Positions 43,601 to 51,674 are shown, counted from the first letter of the stretch. The stretch is DNA of 64,000 nt from Ruegeria sp. ANG-S4 (GCF_000814005.1 NZ_JWLK01000006.1:352263-416262), one strand, 5' to 3'. Made by a program: numbers and translations. The notes: a model not told the origin generated them from the sequence alone.

Positions 43601-45621
43601 CGACCGTGAATGCCATTGTCATTCCCGCGACCGGGCAGGAGGATGACGGCACCACATATTTGCTGTCGATCTCAGGTACGACGCCTGATCCCCACGAAGA
43701 CATGGAATTCCAGATCACGGTGCCACCGGGCGGTCGGATTTTCCTGGATGGTGTCGAGCAGGTTCCGGTTGGCGGCGTCGTAACCCTGCCAAGCGGGGCC
43801 GGTGCGTCAATTCCAGGAAGCACTTCGTTTCAGCCTGATGGAACGGTGACATTTGAACCGCCGGCTGATTTTGCGGGCGATATCACCTTGGATATCGTCT
43901 CAGTCACGACCGACACAGCCGTCGGCGGTGGGTTCTCGGACAGCGAAACCTCGCCACCAGCGCAAATTGATCTGACCATAACGCCCGCACCGGATTTGGT
44001 TGTCACGGTGAATGATCCGGATGTTGTGCTGACCGAAACGGATGATGTGGTCAGTTATTCGCCCGCGCCGGATTTTGATATCACGGTCACCGACACAGAC
44101 GGGTCCGAAATTGTGGATTCGGTCACTTACACGATTGTTGGAGTCCCCGCCGGGACAACCTATCAGATCGGCGCTGCGGCGCCCGTGGCCGTTACAGGCG
44201 ATCTGATCTTCGCGGGAACCCTTGCTGATTTCAATCAGTTGCAAGTCAATTTCCCCGCCGATTTCGCCACCAACGGCACACCGTTGGACGGCTCACTTCG
44301 GGTCACAACCAACGAAGGTGGGGATGAAACCGGCACCTTTACAATCGAGATAGATGGTGAATTGGACTTGACGGTCACCATCGACCCCATGCCACTGTCA
44401 GCGCCACAAACCGGAACGCCAATGCAGGTTGATTTTGGTATCGACGCAATGGTCACGGACAGCCAGGCGGCCCCGTCCGAGACTTTGGAGGAGGTCACTG
44501 TTCAGTTCACTGCGCCTTTGCCAGCGGGCACAACGGTATCTGCCGGAACCCTTTCAACGGATCGGCAAACACTGACGCTGACCCGCGGCGCGACATCACC
44601 CGCCGATTTTGCGCTGCTTGTCGCTGCGCTTTCAATCACGTTGCCAAGTACGTTCGCCGGTACGGTCGAAGGGGCGGTTTCGGTATCGACCAACCACGGC
44701 ACCGCGCCGGACGAGGCATTCAGCATCGCAATCAACGATCAACCGGATGTTTCCGGACCGGTTAGCGTGACGTCAACGGACCCGGTCCTATTCATCGATT
44801 TTGCGACTTTGCTGGCCAATGCGACCGACGCAGACCAACCGTTGAGCGTTGCGAATGTTGCAACCTCTGACCCGGATGTCACCATTGATGTCCAAGCGAC
44901 CGGGGTCCAGATCACGGTACCGGACGCCTATGTCGGCACGCCTGTTTTGACCTATGATGTGGTGGACAGCGGCCCAGGTCCGGCGAGCACGTCAACGCAA
45001 GCCAACCTGGATATCGACACGCTCCAAATGGAAAGTACGGGAACACCGGTGACGGATCCGGGCGGAGGCACATATGACTTGTTGGACGATGTAACCGGCG
45101 CGGTCGGTGGGAATGATATTGCCAAAGGCACGTCGGGCAATGATGGAGTGGTGTTGTCTCTGACATCTCCGTACGCGGAAATCGAAGGGTTCGATTTGCT
45201 GGGCGGCGATGATTTCATCGATCTTTCCGCTGGTGCGGACGGTTATTCAATAAACCTTGGCTCTGGCGATGACTGGGCCATTGGCAGCACCGGCGACGAC
45301 ACAATCACCGGTGGTGATGGCGCGGACACGCTGCAAGGCGGTGGCGGTTCGGACATATTTGTAATGACCGATCTGACCGTGTCCGATGTCATTACCGACT
45401 ACGAAGGCCCTGCAGGCGGAGATCAGATCGACCTAACAGCATTGGTCAGCGTCGATCCCGCCGATCTGGCCACCGAAGTCAGTTTCAACGCGGGTTCCGG
45501 GGCGTTGGAGGTCAGCGGATCGCAGGTCGCGACCGTCAACGTCACTGGCGGCGGCGTACCGCCTCAGGTCGAGGTGATCTTCAACGATGCCAGCGGGGCG
45601 CAGCAAACGGCGGTGATCTGA
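34627..45621 (+). CDS. Giant RTX adhesin, 3,664 residues
   Basis: An N-terminal domain of about 170 residues (DTVDQVHQFPDETTVAQLVA on) is followed by a very long stalk of tandem Ig/cadherin-like modules; at least 14 carry a D-x-DGSE motif followed by an L-P-x-G-T/S segment (for example DIDGSE, DADGSE, TDTDGSE). Near the C-terminus are RTX nonapeptides (GSGDDWAIG, GGDGADTLQGGGGSDIF) that bind calcium after export, then a type I secretion signal region. No TAAG/PAAG-like LapG cleavage site is seen in the N-terminal domain. TTG 34627 has AAGAGG 8 bp upstream. Secretion is most likely by the convergent TolC/ABC/HlyD operon. Role: cell-surface adhesion, biofilm or particle attachment (inference). 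Confidence 0.9.
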   Translation: MARDTVDQVHQFPDETTVAQLVAALGEFPEQFQLVVDADGLKAVELPDGFSADRFLIVDNDLFLIDPDGRVVVLLAGAENNFVILADGFPVSAINLRNAIETLGDYDTLGDAPRLTLGQLLDLGTARPGTGEQEPVRVGDPLEGLEYNPLLPPTDYPPELQRQQEFFAGEAFDDDGAPGPGNNSITLSGPPVANETDAPLDFRPASFVQFNLDQADLGEAVTQVTLTIDGLPLGTTSNFGQITAAGGVASLSFTGSESEFNALTLTFPTDFSTESRNDAPPGPLQASVSFETNYQGSAQLDFDIDVFAEGDAIIDDTLPDTVPDETDDPITFRPSELLEPQVTDIDGSEGYETLELVVTGLPGGSTLASLGLVVPVGAFASVATAVDGSVTLTVSMDAAQVADIQTAYESLEITVPADFSTDNRSDLTSGTQLPISLTLNIQTDEDVSAADDLPNDGTVTVTRVVDIGFEEDIDLTAPDRIEVEEDGGVPDSSVGVDVDMGIEITIDDIDGSETEDPTDLVFRGLVTVEFGTLPPGTSVNGGTLAGATWTGTVPEAEALILSLPGDYAGEIDATITVTTREGSETVDQLIVVTPTSDVEIIGDILTQETDAPLQVVLSDFIEIRISDPNETLAQFQFTLDGVPVGTRILDEDGNVIGTSDPGAGGTINLSLSYDVDTSPYDPAGVTLEFPTDYSTENPPTTLQADLTVVTRQNGVLTAPVSETIDVVIETEGDVFIDDTMPDTVPDETDSPTLIAPSDLLMPVVTDQDGSESLETLTLTIDGLPAGSTLASLLITVPAGATATLVDDPTTGAATLTLSMTSAATADILAAYDAFELTLPRDFSTANRADLTNGNTALPLTFQLDVQTDEDQDPTTDTPVDGTATATRVVEIDFEPDIELTAPILIEAQEDGGVPDSSAGVTVDLEIEIEVLDIDGSETETPGSFFSADVEILFTGIPTGTVFSAGTYDDATGVWTGSVAEAEALRLDLPGDYNGTILNVITVTTPEGQSAVPQVIVVEPVTDVVIDGEVIVDETDAPVEVLLSAFIDVQVPAGETIESLTFDLDGLPAGTLAVDGSGTPVGAFSTNPDGTVDFLFEFTGTGTDPRDVRLVFPTDYSTENPMVDLSATLNVVTNEGPSTGTIPVTVNFEGDVVVDDATVALAETDSVVLITPSDFILPRATDLDMSESVDQVAVVFNTLPPGTRVSTDGGASFGPATATLNFVGDLAAYENLVIELPADFSTENPASVLEAQIVATTDENGVDDGFLTITLDAEGDLDLSGPGVIAIAENDAPGDTDEDTTSQAPLDVRIADAVTGQATDADGSETIASVDLVVNGLPPGTQYSTNGGVTFQAVPTGPVFNLTLSSLADYENVIIRLPDDFSTTTPITGSATFTTDEALLAGETDTGPDDGVETGVFSITVSSEQDVEITSQDITVIEDLGTPIPLNLDVDITDIDGSESITSITLDFANLPAGDTILSDGTVLNAANTQWTGTQAEVGALAVASLPTHYSGVIDITITVDTDEGDPTVATESFQLNVTPVAEPTIVLSVDDSTPNVDERGLDNFIVDEDTTFLLLIDAETPDRDGSEALTEIVIENIPAGWVPDIGGAVDLALFEQGAAQITSATLAGTTLTITLAPGVTDFDGALRMAPLLNDDRDVATIVGDELTATVTSVDQAATLPTDTQTATDSVDVDVDAIVDDLNTTPADTTVNENRNNVRRIDVDLTGTALDDTDGSETITSLELTISVATASDVFDPSDPNQLGLRVSDSALRGFATITQTGSTADSVTYSIEPTPGTTNAEFSSALESLQTTVPQHFSGILTLDGTLAWNETTTGDVEDDLSDNFNTGVFQITQTVNPRAEADLTASVFVLMATEVAAGSPTAVSASVEDGSVSGAEILTLLESTGDGSGPGQVELFVGLDASTPDLDGSEELSTLVVENVPSDWIADFLSGTAVQPSALFTSDGTAPLTQAELDKIQSATYDAATGELTITFVPDVTSFEASIQLRPSLYEDYDVDRDNGDPFTSVGDFFGDDLTITLTTQDDNTATTDDQVSDATFDVDVDPVNNFAVILTLPEGNEGVIDAAGGVWQIPFEPIIQDQDGSEQVTAVVLREVPDGIQIFVPDPANPGGPKIPALLTEVNTPPGFNTWSLENGGWLEAEARGIPLHFAGTVAVNVEVVTTEADGGGTRVTTLPEQLTIDPVVDGGDPSESYETREDRAVFFPIDGNLIDNPTNSPESPEAILDIVIISNIIPDSGGRVPQFFDGPPSDPSSVELTPLFIRGVGSLNLTVAQASNLWVLPGQDSNEDFVFDVSLEYFETIDPTQTLVATGTATLTVTGVADDPVITVQDETGYPFDPSTIDGSFRPGDVVDGIPNSDRIFGYAGFDDGPFLLDKRLRTLSIETGLFSPVEDVTFSRAVTPLTGVMTEILVPEGDPAADFDGSETIYYIITGVDPATAFTNATPLDTTGTSYLVTETQLPNLEFVPVDVAEPTYYDLTFNAIVVENDANLPDLSGLSPEAAIAAINAVPGGAVVSEDFTIVVVPDPDGGGGDDCEPEQELPLPVLELVGSGDEDTEIAFKLRITPNPPFYDSIDDLANLPNGVVGDFGLGIDLPPGATLSSDPPGAVLFDPVTGLYAIDIDALGVDPADPTQTAGSILFTPPEHESSPVNPFPTDETFGPDDPYDNLNQLEYEMLLNNFTCGTSDSATSTFNIVINPVVDGPEIVTTGGSSVLEDTPFSPDIEIRGIDPGERPTGDIVIEIDGANGGQLLDGSGNPIAGTPVAGGFIAYTVSPADLASVQITANEHYSGPLEYRITATSEDIDGSTRSSTVTRTLDIIPVADVPVFDFDETVVDPDTGQPFVDESGPVPVITIVEDIPFTLGDVIDANSPDQDGSEEVTIVLENVPDYLLVTGPATGFIDNGDGTFTMTPAAFEQIQIVLRDEHARTPDALDPTLPAQIPLTLTVNTLELANSDSASGSSDFLVVVRPDADGPTVNAIVIPATGQEDDGTTYLLSISGTTPDPHEDMEFQITVPPGGRIFLDGVEQVPVGGVVTLPSGAGASIPGSTSFQPDGTVTFEPPADFAGDITLDIVSVTTDTAVGGGFSDSETSPPAQIDLTITPAPDLVVTVNDPDVVLTETDDVVSYSPAPDFDITVTDTDGSEIVDSVTYTIVGVPAGTTYQIGAAAPVAVTGDLIFAGTLADFNQLQVNFPADFATNGTPLDGSLRVTTNEGGDETGTFTIEIDGELDLTVTIDPMPLSAPQTGTPMQVDFGIDAMVTDSQAAPSETLEEVTVQFTAPLPAGTTVSAGTLSTDRQTLTLTRGATSPADFALLVAALSITLPSTFAGTVEGAVSVSTNHGTAPDEAFSIAINDQPDVSGPVSVTSTDPVLFIDFATLLANATDADQPLSVANVATSDPDVTIDVQATGVQITVPDAYVGTPVLTYDVVDSGPGPASTSTQANLDIDTLQMESTGTPVTDPGGGTYDLLDDVTGAVGGNDIAKGTSGNDGVVLSLTSPYAEIEGFDLLGGDDFIDLSAGADGYSINLGSGDDWAIGSTGDDTITGGDGADTLQGGGGSDIFVMTDLTVSDVITDYEGPAGGDQIDLTALVSVDPADLATEVSFNAGSGALEVSGSQVATVNVTGGGVPPQVEVIFNDASGAQQTAVI

Positions 45622-45627
45622 GCCAGT

Positions 45628-46947
45628 TCACCGCTCTCGCAATGCCTCAAAACGCGCCTTGCGAAACGGCTTGAGGATGTAATCCAGAACCGTGCGTTCT
45701 CCGGTCAGGATATCGACGGATGCCACCATGCCGGGGCGAATTTCCAGTCGAAGATCACCTTTTTCCAAGGCGTTGCTATGGGTTTCGACGATGATGGGGA
45801 AATAAACCTCGCCTGTCGCTTCATCCTGTTCGGCGTCAGCACCGACGCGAACGACCTCGGCGTCCAGCGCGCCGTAAACGGTGAAGTCAAACGACGTCAG
45901 TTTGACATTGGCCGGAAGGCCGGGTCGGATAAAGGCTACGTCCTCGGGTCTGGCGCGCGCTTCCACCATCAGGTTGTCGTCAGCGGGAACGATGCGCAGA
46001 ACTTCTTCGCCGGGCGCAATCACCGCACCTATCGTATGCACGTTCAGAGATGACACGATGCCATCCACCGGCGCACGCAACGCTGCACGGTTCACGACAT
46101 CCGTTGCGCTCTTGATGCTTTCCTCGATTACGCTGAGCTGGTTCAACGTATCCGAGCGTTCGATGTTGATCTCGGCACGGCGCTGCAATTCTGCTTCGGT
46201 CACGCGGGCGTTGGCCTCGGACAAAGCGGCCCGCGCCTGTTCGCGCTGGCTGCTCAGCGCGTCGCGTTCCTGTCGGCGCGCGGTGCGTTCACGCTCTACC
46301 GGCAGTAACTGCGCGCGGGGTACGATGCCACTGTCGGTCTTGATCTGGATTTCCTCATCCAGCAAGGCAATGTTTTCAGACACGCGCTCGAGCGCTGCAC
46401 CCAGTTCGGCGATTTCCTGAACGCGCTGCTGAACCTGCGCCTCCAACACCGCGCTCTGACCCAGATATGATGCCGTGCGACTGTCGAACAACGCGATCTC
46501 CCGGACCGCCAGAGAACCATCCGGATCAATCCCGGCGTTTGAGAAATCCGGCGCATCCGCGCCGCCCAATTCGGCTTCCAACCGCAGGGCACGGGCGCGC
46601 AGGGCCATTTGCTGTGCCCGCAACTCGCCCAAGCTGGCAGATGAGCCTGTATCATCCAGCCGGACAAGAATTTCGCCTGATTGCACCTCGTCGCCTTCGC
46701 GAACCAGAATGTTGCGCACGATGCCACCTTCCAGGCTTTCGACCACGCGGGCTTGCCCGGACGGGACAACGCGTCCCGTTGCGCGGGCCAATTCTTCGAT
46801 CCGGGCCAAGGATGCCCAAGCGATTGCGCAACCCACGATCAAAATCAGCGCCAGAAGCACCGCCCACAACCAACTGGACGAACGTCGAAGACCTGAGGCG
46901 TCTCGCCCCTGTGCAAAATCAATCAACTCCCAATCCCGGTCGCTCAT
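45628..46947 (-). CDS. HlyD-family type I secretion adaptor for the adhesin
   Basis: 439 residues: a short cytoplasmic N-terminus, one membrane helix (WAVLLALILIVGCAIAWASL), a lipoyl half-motif (GRVVPSGQARVVESLEGGIV), a long periplasmic coiled coil (about residues 120-290) and a C-terminal beta-domain ending in KPFRKARFEALRER. This is the membrane-fusion protein that links the ABC transporter to TolC. ATG 46947 overlaps the ABC stop by 4 bp. The adhesin gene converges with a gap of only 6 bp and no terminator hairpin, so the two transcripts meet head-on. Confidence 0.92.
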   Translation of the reverse strand: MSDRDWELIDFAQGRDASGLRRSSSWLWAVLLALILIVGCAIAWASLARIEELARATGRVVPSGQARVVESLEGGIVRNILVREGDEVQSGEILVRLDDTGSSASLGELRAQQMALRARALRLEAELGGADAPDFSNAGIDPDGSLAVREIALFDSRTASYLGQSAVLEAQVQQRVQEIAELGAALERVSENIALLDEEIQIKTDSGIVPRAQLLPVERERTARRQERDALSSQREQARAALSEANARVTEAELQRRAEINIERSDTLNQLSVIEESIKSATDVVNRAALRAPVDGIVSSLNVHTIGAVIAPGEEVLRIVPADDNLMVEARARPEDVAFIRPGLPANVKLTSFDFTVYGALDAEVVRVGADAEQDEATGEVYFPIIVETHSNALEKGDLRLEIRPGMVASVDILTGERTVLDYILKPFRKARFEALRER

Positions 46948-49103
46948 GGCTTGGTTCCGGCATCGGCGAGTTTTTGAAGGACATCGGCCTTGGGTCCATC
47001 TCCGACAATCTGGCCCTGGTCCAGAACGACAAGACGATCCACCAGCGCCAACAGGCTGCTGCGATGGGTCGAAACGATCAGGGTCATCGGCCAATGCGCC
47101 AGAACACGGGCCAGATTTTCGACAAACAATTTCTCGGTCTGTGTGTCCATCGAAGATGTAGGTTCATCCAATAGCAAAACGCGCGGTCTGGGCAAAAGCG
47201 CGCGGGCCAAAGCGACCAATTGCCGTTGACCGCCCGACAGGTTGCGGCCGCGTTCTGTGATCGCCATTGCAAATCCTTGCGGATGTGCGGCGGCGATCCG
47301 GTCCACGCCTGTCAGGCGGGCGACGCGCAGAACGTCTGCGTTCGTGGCTTGTGGCACGCCAAAGGCGACATTCTCGGCAAGCGTCCCGGAAAACAAAACC
47401 GCCTCTTGCGGGACAAGCTGAACGTCCTTGCGCAAGCGGGCAGGGGCGATCTGGGACATGTTCAACCCATCAAGAAGAACCATGCCTTCGGCTGGCGCAT
47501 AAAGGCCGGACAAAACGCGCACAAGGCTGGTTTTTCCAGCGCCGACCGGCCCGACAATTCCCACACGCTCCATCGCTTGGGTCGTCAACGAGACACCTTT
47601 TAGCGATGGAACCTTTGCGCCAGCGTATTGCAGCGAAACATCCCGCAACTCAAAAGCGCCTTCTTCCGTTGGGGCGTTTAGCGATGTGTCGGCGGCTTCG
47701 GTGTCAGACGGCTGTGACATCAACGCGTTCAAACCGCGCAGCGTTGAAAAGGCAAAGCTTGCGCGCACGAACAAACCGGACAGCGCGGCGGTTGGGGCCA
47801 TTGCCCTGCCAGACAGGATCATCGCGGCGATGACGGCACCCATCGTCAGATTGCCTTCAAGTGCCAGATACACGCCGATAACGATGATCCCTATGGACGA
47901 AACCTGCTGGGCGAAGGCGGTCAGGGTCGTGGCGAAAGTCGCCAATCTGCGGCTGCGTTCCTGTGTGCCTGCAGACTCTGACACCATCTTTTCCCATCGC
48001 GCCTGCATCCGCCCCTGACCGGCAACGGCCTTAAGGGTCTCGAGGTCCGTTACAGCTTCGACAGCAACCGCGTTTTTTACGCCGCTCATCTGCCGGTCCG
48101 CGTTCGAAGCGCGGCGCAAGGGGACAAGGATCAACAGGCCCATGATCAAAACGAAGCTGAGTGCCAGCGCGGGCGGATAGGCGAGCGGACCACCGATATA
48201 GGCGATAACCGCAATGAACAGGACGGCGAACACCAGATCGGTCAACGAGGCGAGCGTCTGGGACGAGAAGAAATCCCGAACCTGTTCGTAGTCCTTGAGG
48301 TTGTTGATAAGACCGCCCGACGTTTGTATCTGTCCATCCAACCGTAGGTCCGCGATGTGGCGAAAAAGCTCGGAGGATACGGCCAGATCGACGCGCCGGG
48401 CCACTTTGTCGACAACTCTGGCGCGGACCCATTTGAGAACCGCATCAATCAACAGCGCCAGGCCGACGCCAGCGACCAAAGACCACAACGTGATCAGCGC
48501 GGCATTTGGAAAGACGCGGTCATAGACATTCATGGTAAATAATGGCGTCGCAAGCGCCAGCACATTGATCATGGCAGACGCAAAAATGACTTGCATGTAG
48601 TCCGGCCAAAACCGGTTCACGATGCTCCAATACCAATGGCGCGGTGTATCCTGAGAGTCTCCGGTTTGGTCCGTTGTTTTTTTGGTTTGAAGCAGCAAAG
48701 CGTGACCGGCGTAACTGTCCTGAAGCTCGGACGAAGCAAGCTCCAACGCGTCGTCAGACCGGGCAGGCCAGATAACCGTTGCTTTTTCCTCGTCCAGCGA
48801 CACCAGCACGCAGGCATCTCGGGACTTCAGGAACAAAACGGCAGGCAGAACCGACGCGGGCAGGTCGCCGAGGTCCCGGCGCGTCAAATGGGCGCGAAAC
48901 CCGAGGGACTCGAGCGCCTTGACGCCTTCGCGGGGGCTCAGGCGACCCTCGCCGTCCAATGCGTGCCCCGACAACAGGCTATCGACACCGACATCCCGAC
49001 CCCGAAGGCGCAAACATTCGGAAATCGAACTGGCAAGCGGATCAAACGGGCGGTTCTGAAATGACCAATCCGGTGCTGCCGTGTCCTTGGGGCCGCCAGA
49101 CAC
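46944..49103 (-). CDS. Type I secretion ABC transporter with C39-like domain (LapB class)
   Basis: 719 residues from GTG 49103. Domains in order: a C39-like domain in the first 140 residues (no catalytic Cys in the position expected for peptidases, so non-cleaving), a six-helix ABC membrane domain, and an ATPase with Walker A GPVGAGKTSL (near residue 518), signature LSGGQRQ and Walker B VLLLDEPTSSMD. This class moves very large RTX adhesins; the C39-like domain binds the substrate. Gene order tolC - ABC - hlyD on one strand is a full type I secretion set for the divergently placed adhesin. All ATPase residues are present. Confidence 0.93.
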   Translation of the reverse strand: MSGGPKDTAAPDWSFQNRPFDPLASSISECLRLRGRDVGVDSLLSGHALDGEGRLSPREGVKALESLGFRAHLTRRDLGDLPASVLPAVLFLKSRDACVLVSLDEEKATVIWPARSDDALELASSELQDSYAGHALLLQTKKTTDQTGDSQDTPRHWYWSIVNRFWPDYMQVIFASAMINVLALATPLFTMNVYDRVFPNAALITLWSLVAGVGLALLIDAVLKWVRARVVDKVARRVDLAVSSELFRHIADLRLDGQIQTSGGLINNLKDYEQVRDFFSSQTLASLTDLVFAVLFIAVIAYIGGPLAYPPALALSFVLIMGLLILVPLRRASNADRQMSGVKNAVAVEAVTDLETLKAVAGQGRMQARWEKMVSESAGTQERSRRLATFATTLTAFAQQVSSIGIIVIGVYLALEGNLTMGAVIAAMILSGRAMAPTAALSGLFVRASFAFSTLRGLNALMSQPSDTEAADTSLNAPTEEGAFELRDVSLQYAGAKVPSLKGVSLTTQAMERVGIVGPVGAGKTSLVRVLSGLYAPAEGMVLLDGLNMSQIAPARLRKDVQLVPQEAVLFSGTLAENVAFGVPQATNADVLRVARLTGVDRIAAAHPQGFAMAITERGRNLSGGQRQLVALARALLPRPRVLLLDEPTSSMDTQTEKLFVENLARVLAHWPMTLIVSTHRSSLLALVDRLVVLDQGQIVGDGPKADVLQKLADAGTKP

Positions 49104-49202
49104 GACTCGCGGCGCGATGCTGACACGCGCTGATGGGGGTCGGTTCCGTTGATCCTTGGTTGCTATTGCGTTCTCTCCGTATTCGGGCGTTCCCCGACGC
49201 GC

Positions 49203-50615
49203 TCAGTCAAGCGACTTTCGCCAGTCCTTGAAGGCCCGCGCGTCCAGCCGCTGCTCGCCCCCGGTTTGGCTGCGCGGCGTCACATTCAACTCGTCCCGTG
49301 CATAAACGTTCGAGTCCTCGGGCGGTGTGATGCCCATGGACTTCAGCAACACGCCGACCGACGCCAAAATGCGGTAGCGCACATAGTTCTCGGCTGATTT
49401 CGCGTTAACAAGATTGGCCTGAGCCTGAAACAGCGCGTTTTGGGTGTTCAGAACGTCCAACAAGGATCTTTGGCCTACCGTGAATTCTTCTTCGTAAGTC
49501 TCACGCAGCTTTTGCGCGATATTGACCTGTGCGGTGATTTTCTGTGTTCGCCTTTGTGCCGAGCGGTAAACGGCATAGCTTTGCCGAACCTCGTTTTCGA
49601 CACGCCGCGTTTGCGCCAATAGCCGCGCGCGGCTTTCGCTGACACGGCGAACTTCTTCCTGACGCGCCGCGCGTTTGGACGTTCCCTGAAACTGATACCT
49701 AAGAACAAGACCGATCCGCGCATCCGCGACATCGCCCTCATACCCGCCGACATCTTCGCCCAACCGTCCATCAGCTTCTAGGAACAGCTTGGGATACGCA
49801 TTTGCGTTGGTTCGGCGTGATTGTGCTTCGGCTGATCCGACATCGGCCTGCAAGAACCGGATGGTCGGGTTCGAGCGTCGTGCGGTTTCCAAGGCAGCAT
49901 CAAGGTTGGCCGGCAGGGCACCGCGAATGTCCGGAACGGTGGACAGACCCTTGGCCTCGACCCCGACTACCGCAAGAAACAGGTTCTGAACGTCCTCCAG
50001 GTCCAGTTCGAATGAGATGATTGTATCTTCGGCAAGGATCAATCGCTCTTCAGCTTGTTGAAGATCGCCGATTCCGACAACACCGCTGTCATAAGCCCGC
50101 TGAATCCGTTCCAACACCTGCACGTGATAGTCTCGGTTTGCCCGGGCCAGACCCACAAGCGATCTCACCCTCAACACGTCTGCGTAAAGGCGAATGGCTT
50201 CCAGCGACAGAACTTCGGACCTTTCAAGGACCCGCAGCGCGGCGGCGTCGATCCTGTAGGCCTGGCGTTCGATTTCGGACCGGGTCTCCTGACCGTCAAA
50301 CAATAGCTGAGATATGCGCAAACCCACTTCGTAGCCACCGATCCAGTCCTGCGCCGAAGACAGGTCAGGCGTCGTCGTTCCGTCGTTGATGCTGCTGCCG
50401 GCAAATGCATCGACCTCTACCTGCGGGGACCAAAAACTTCGGGCCTGCTGAAGTTCGAACTCGATCGCCTGTTTATTGGATTCAGCGGCGGTGATTTCGG
50501 GGTTTGTTTCCAGCACAAAAATGATGGCGTCTTCCAGCGAAAGCGCATCTGCGATGCTTGTCTGGGCGGTAAGAGCCGCGCAATACATCGCCGAGCCGAG
50601 TAAAATCTTCCGCAT
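49203..50615 (-). CDS. tolC: TolC-family outer-membrane efflux/secretion channel
   Basis: 470 residues. A signal peptide (MRKILLGSAMYCAALTAQTS, cleavage near ADA) is followed by two repeats of the TolC helical hairpin (SLEDAIIFVLETNPEITAAE and the half starting near residue 250), with the conserved long helices and a mature length of about 450. A GAGGG site precedes ATG 50615. It begins the three-gene secretion operon; the ABC gene follows after 99 bp. The outer-membrane channel may also serve the second secretion locus at 58-62 kb, which has no TolC of its own. Confidence 0.92.
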   Translation of the reverse strand: MRKILLGSAMYCAALTAQTSIADALSLEDAIIFVLETNPEITAAESNKQAIEFELQQARSFWSPQVEVDAFAGSSINDGTTTPDLSSAQDWIGGYEVGLRISQLLFDGQETRSEIERQAYRIDAAALRVLERSEVLSLEAIRLYADVLRVRSLVGLARANRDYHVQVLERIQRAYDSGVVGIGDLQQAEERLILAEDTIISFELDLEDVQNLFLAVVGVEAKGLSTVPDIRGALPANLDAALETARRSNPTIRFLQADVGSAEAQSRRTNANAYPKLFLEADGRLGEDVGGYEGDVADARIGLVLRYQFQGTSKRAARQEEVRRVSESRARLLAQTRRVENEVRQSYAVYRSAQRRTQKITAQVNIAQKLRETYEEEFTVGQRSLLDVLNTQNALFQAQANLVNAKSAENYVRYRILASVGVLLKSMGITPPEDSNVYARDELNVTPRSQTGGEQRLDARAFKDWRKSLD

Positions 50616-50781
50616 TATATCCCTCAAGCCGCTGGTTTATTGTATTCGAATTTTTTATTTAGTGCCATTTCGGCAGGTTTCCGGCGACACGTCAAGCGCG
50701 AGGCGCTTGACTTGCCTTGGAACGGCAAGCCTGACATTGTTTGATTGTCTTACCTTGTCCTATCGCCCGGAGTTGCAGAGC

Positions 50782-51456
50782 ATGAATTTCTTTCGGTTGG
50801 TTCTGTTCCTCTGTGTCATCCTTTTCCCCCTGTCGGCGCAGGCAGAGACCTTTGGCACGGTCAACTTCAACTTTGACTCCGACCAGTTGGATGCTCAGGG
50901 GCAGCAGCAAGTCGCGGAGATTGCCGAGCGTCTTAAGGCGGTTCGCAGCTATAAGCCCACGGTCGTCGTGGGATATACGGACGCCGTTGGATCGTCGGGT
51001 TACAACCAGAACCTGGGACAGCGCCGGGCGAACACGGTCGCGCGTGCCCTTATTGCAGCGGGTGTGCCGGTTGACGAGATTGGCCAGATTTCCAGCCGTG
51101 GCAAAAACGACCTGCTGATTGCTGTAACGACCGCCGATCGGCGCAACCGACGCGTGACTGTCGGTTTGGCGGAAATCCTGGGCGCGTGCCGCAGCTATCG
51201 CGATATCCCGATTGCAGAAAACGCAGCCGGTGACGAACTTCAGTCCGATCTGACCGACCGGTTGCAAGTCGCTGCATCCCAATATCAGGTCTTGACCAAC
51301 TCGGGACAGAACGGTCCGGCATTCCAGATGGCAGGCGCTGCGCGCGAAGACTGTGGAAAGGCCGTTGGTCTAAATGCCGATTCCATACGCAAAATCGAAT
51401 ATGCCAAACGCTGTTTTTGCAGTTCAGCGCGGTTGGAGGCCGCATTGGGTCGCTGA
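50782..51456 (+). CDS. OmpA-family cell-wall-binding exported protein
   Basis: 224 residues. Signal peptide MNFFRLVLFLCVILFPLSAQ, then an OmpA/MotB C-terminal peptidoglycan-binding domain (FNFDSDQL, VVVGYTDAVGSSGYNQNLGQ, RRANTVARALIAAGV, RNRRVTVGL) and a C-terminal part of about 80 residues with four or five cysteines that is not OmpA-like. ATG 50782 is chosen since the signal peptide begins there; the longer frame from 50476 is antisense to tolC. It is divergent from tolC and may anchor the secreted material or the secretion channel to the cell wall (inference). Confidence 0.85.
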   Translation: MNFFRLVLFLCVILFPLSAQAETFGTVNFNFDSDQLDAQGQQQVAEIAERLKAVRSYKPTVVVGYTDAVGSSGYNQNLGQRRANTVARALIAAGVPVDEIGQISSRGKNDLLIAVTTADRRNRRVTVGLAEILGACRSYRDIPIAENAAGDELQSDLTDRLQVAASQYQVLTNSGQNGPAFQMAGAAREDCGKAVGLNADSIRKIEYAKRCFCSSARLEAALGR

Positions 51457-51568
51457 CGGCAAGGCCCTGGTTCAGCATGCTCGTGTAAATGAATAAATGA
51501 GCGTCTTTTCAATCGGATTCCCAGGCTGTAAACCTGCCGCAAATTACACGATCCTTTTTGCAGGGATT

Positions 51569-51654
51569 GCCCGCGTGGTGGAATGGTAGACACAAGAGAC
51601 TTAAAATCTCTGGGCCGAAAGGCCGTGCCGGTTCGAGTCCGGCCGCGGGTACCA
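51569..51654 (+). tRNA. tRNA-Leu (anticodon TAA)
   Basis: An 86-nt cloverleaf with CCA encoded. Acceptor arms GCCCGCG/CGCGGGT, anticodon stem GAGAC..., loop TTAAAAT giving anticodon TAA, a long variable arm (CTGGGCCGAAAGGCCGTG region) as expected for leucine, and a T arm with GGTTCGAGTCC. It lies between the OmpA-like gene and a convergent gene. Confidence 0.97.
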
Positions 51655-51674
51655 TCCTGAAATTCAACGAACTC

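Noticed and set aside
34722..45218. Many minus-strand frames inside the giant adhesin gene
   Set aside because: Shadows of the repeated coding sequence; the plus-strand frame is unbroken for 3,664 codons.
50476..50781. N-terminal extension of the OmpA-like protein
   Set aside because: It lies antisense to tolC and would place the signal peptide 100 residues inside the protein.
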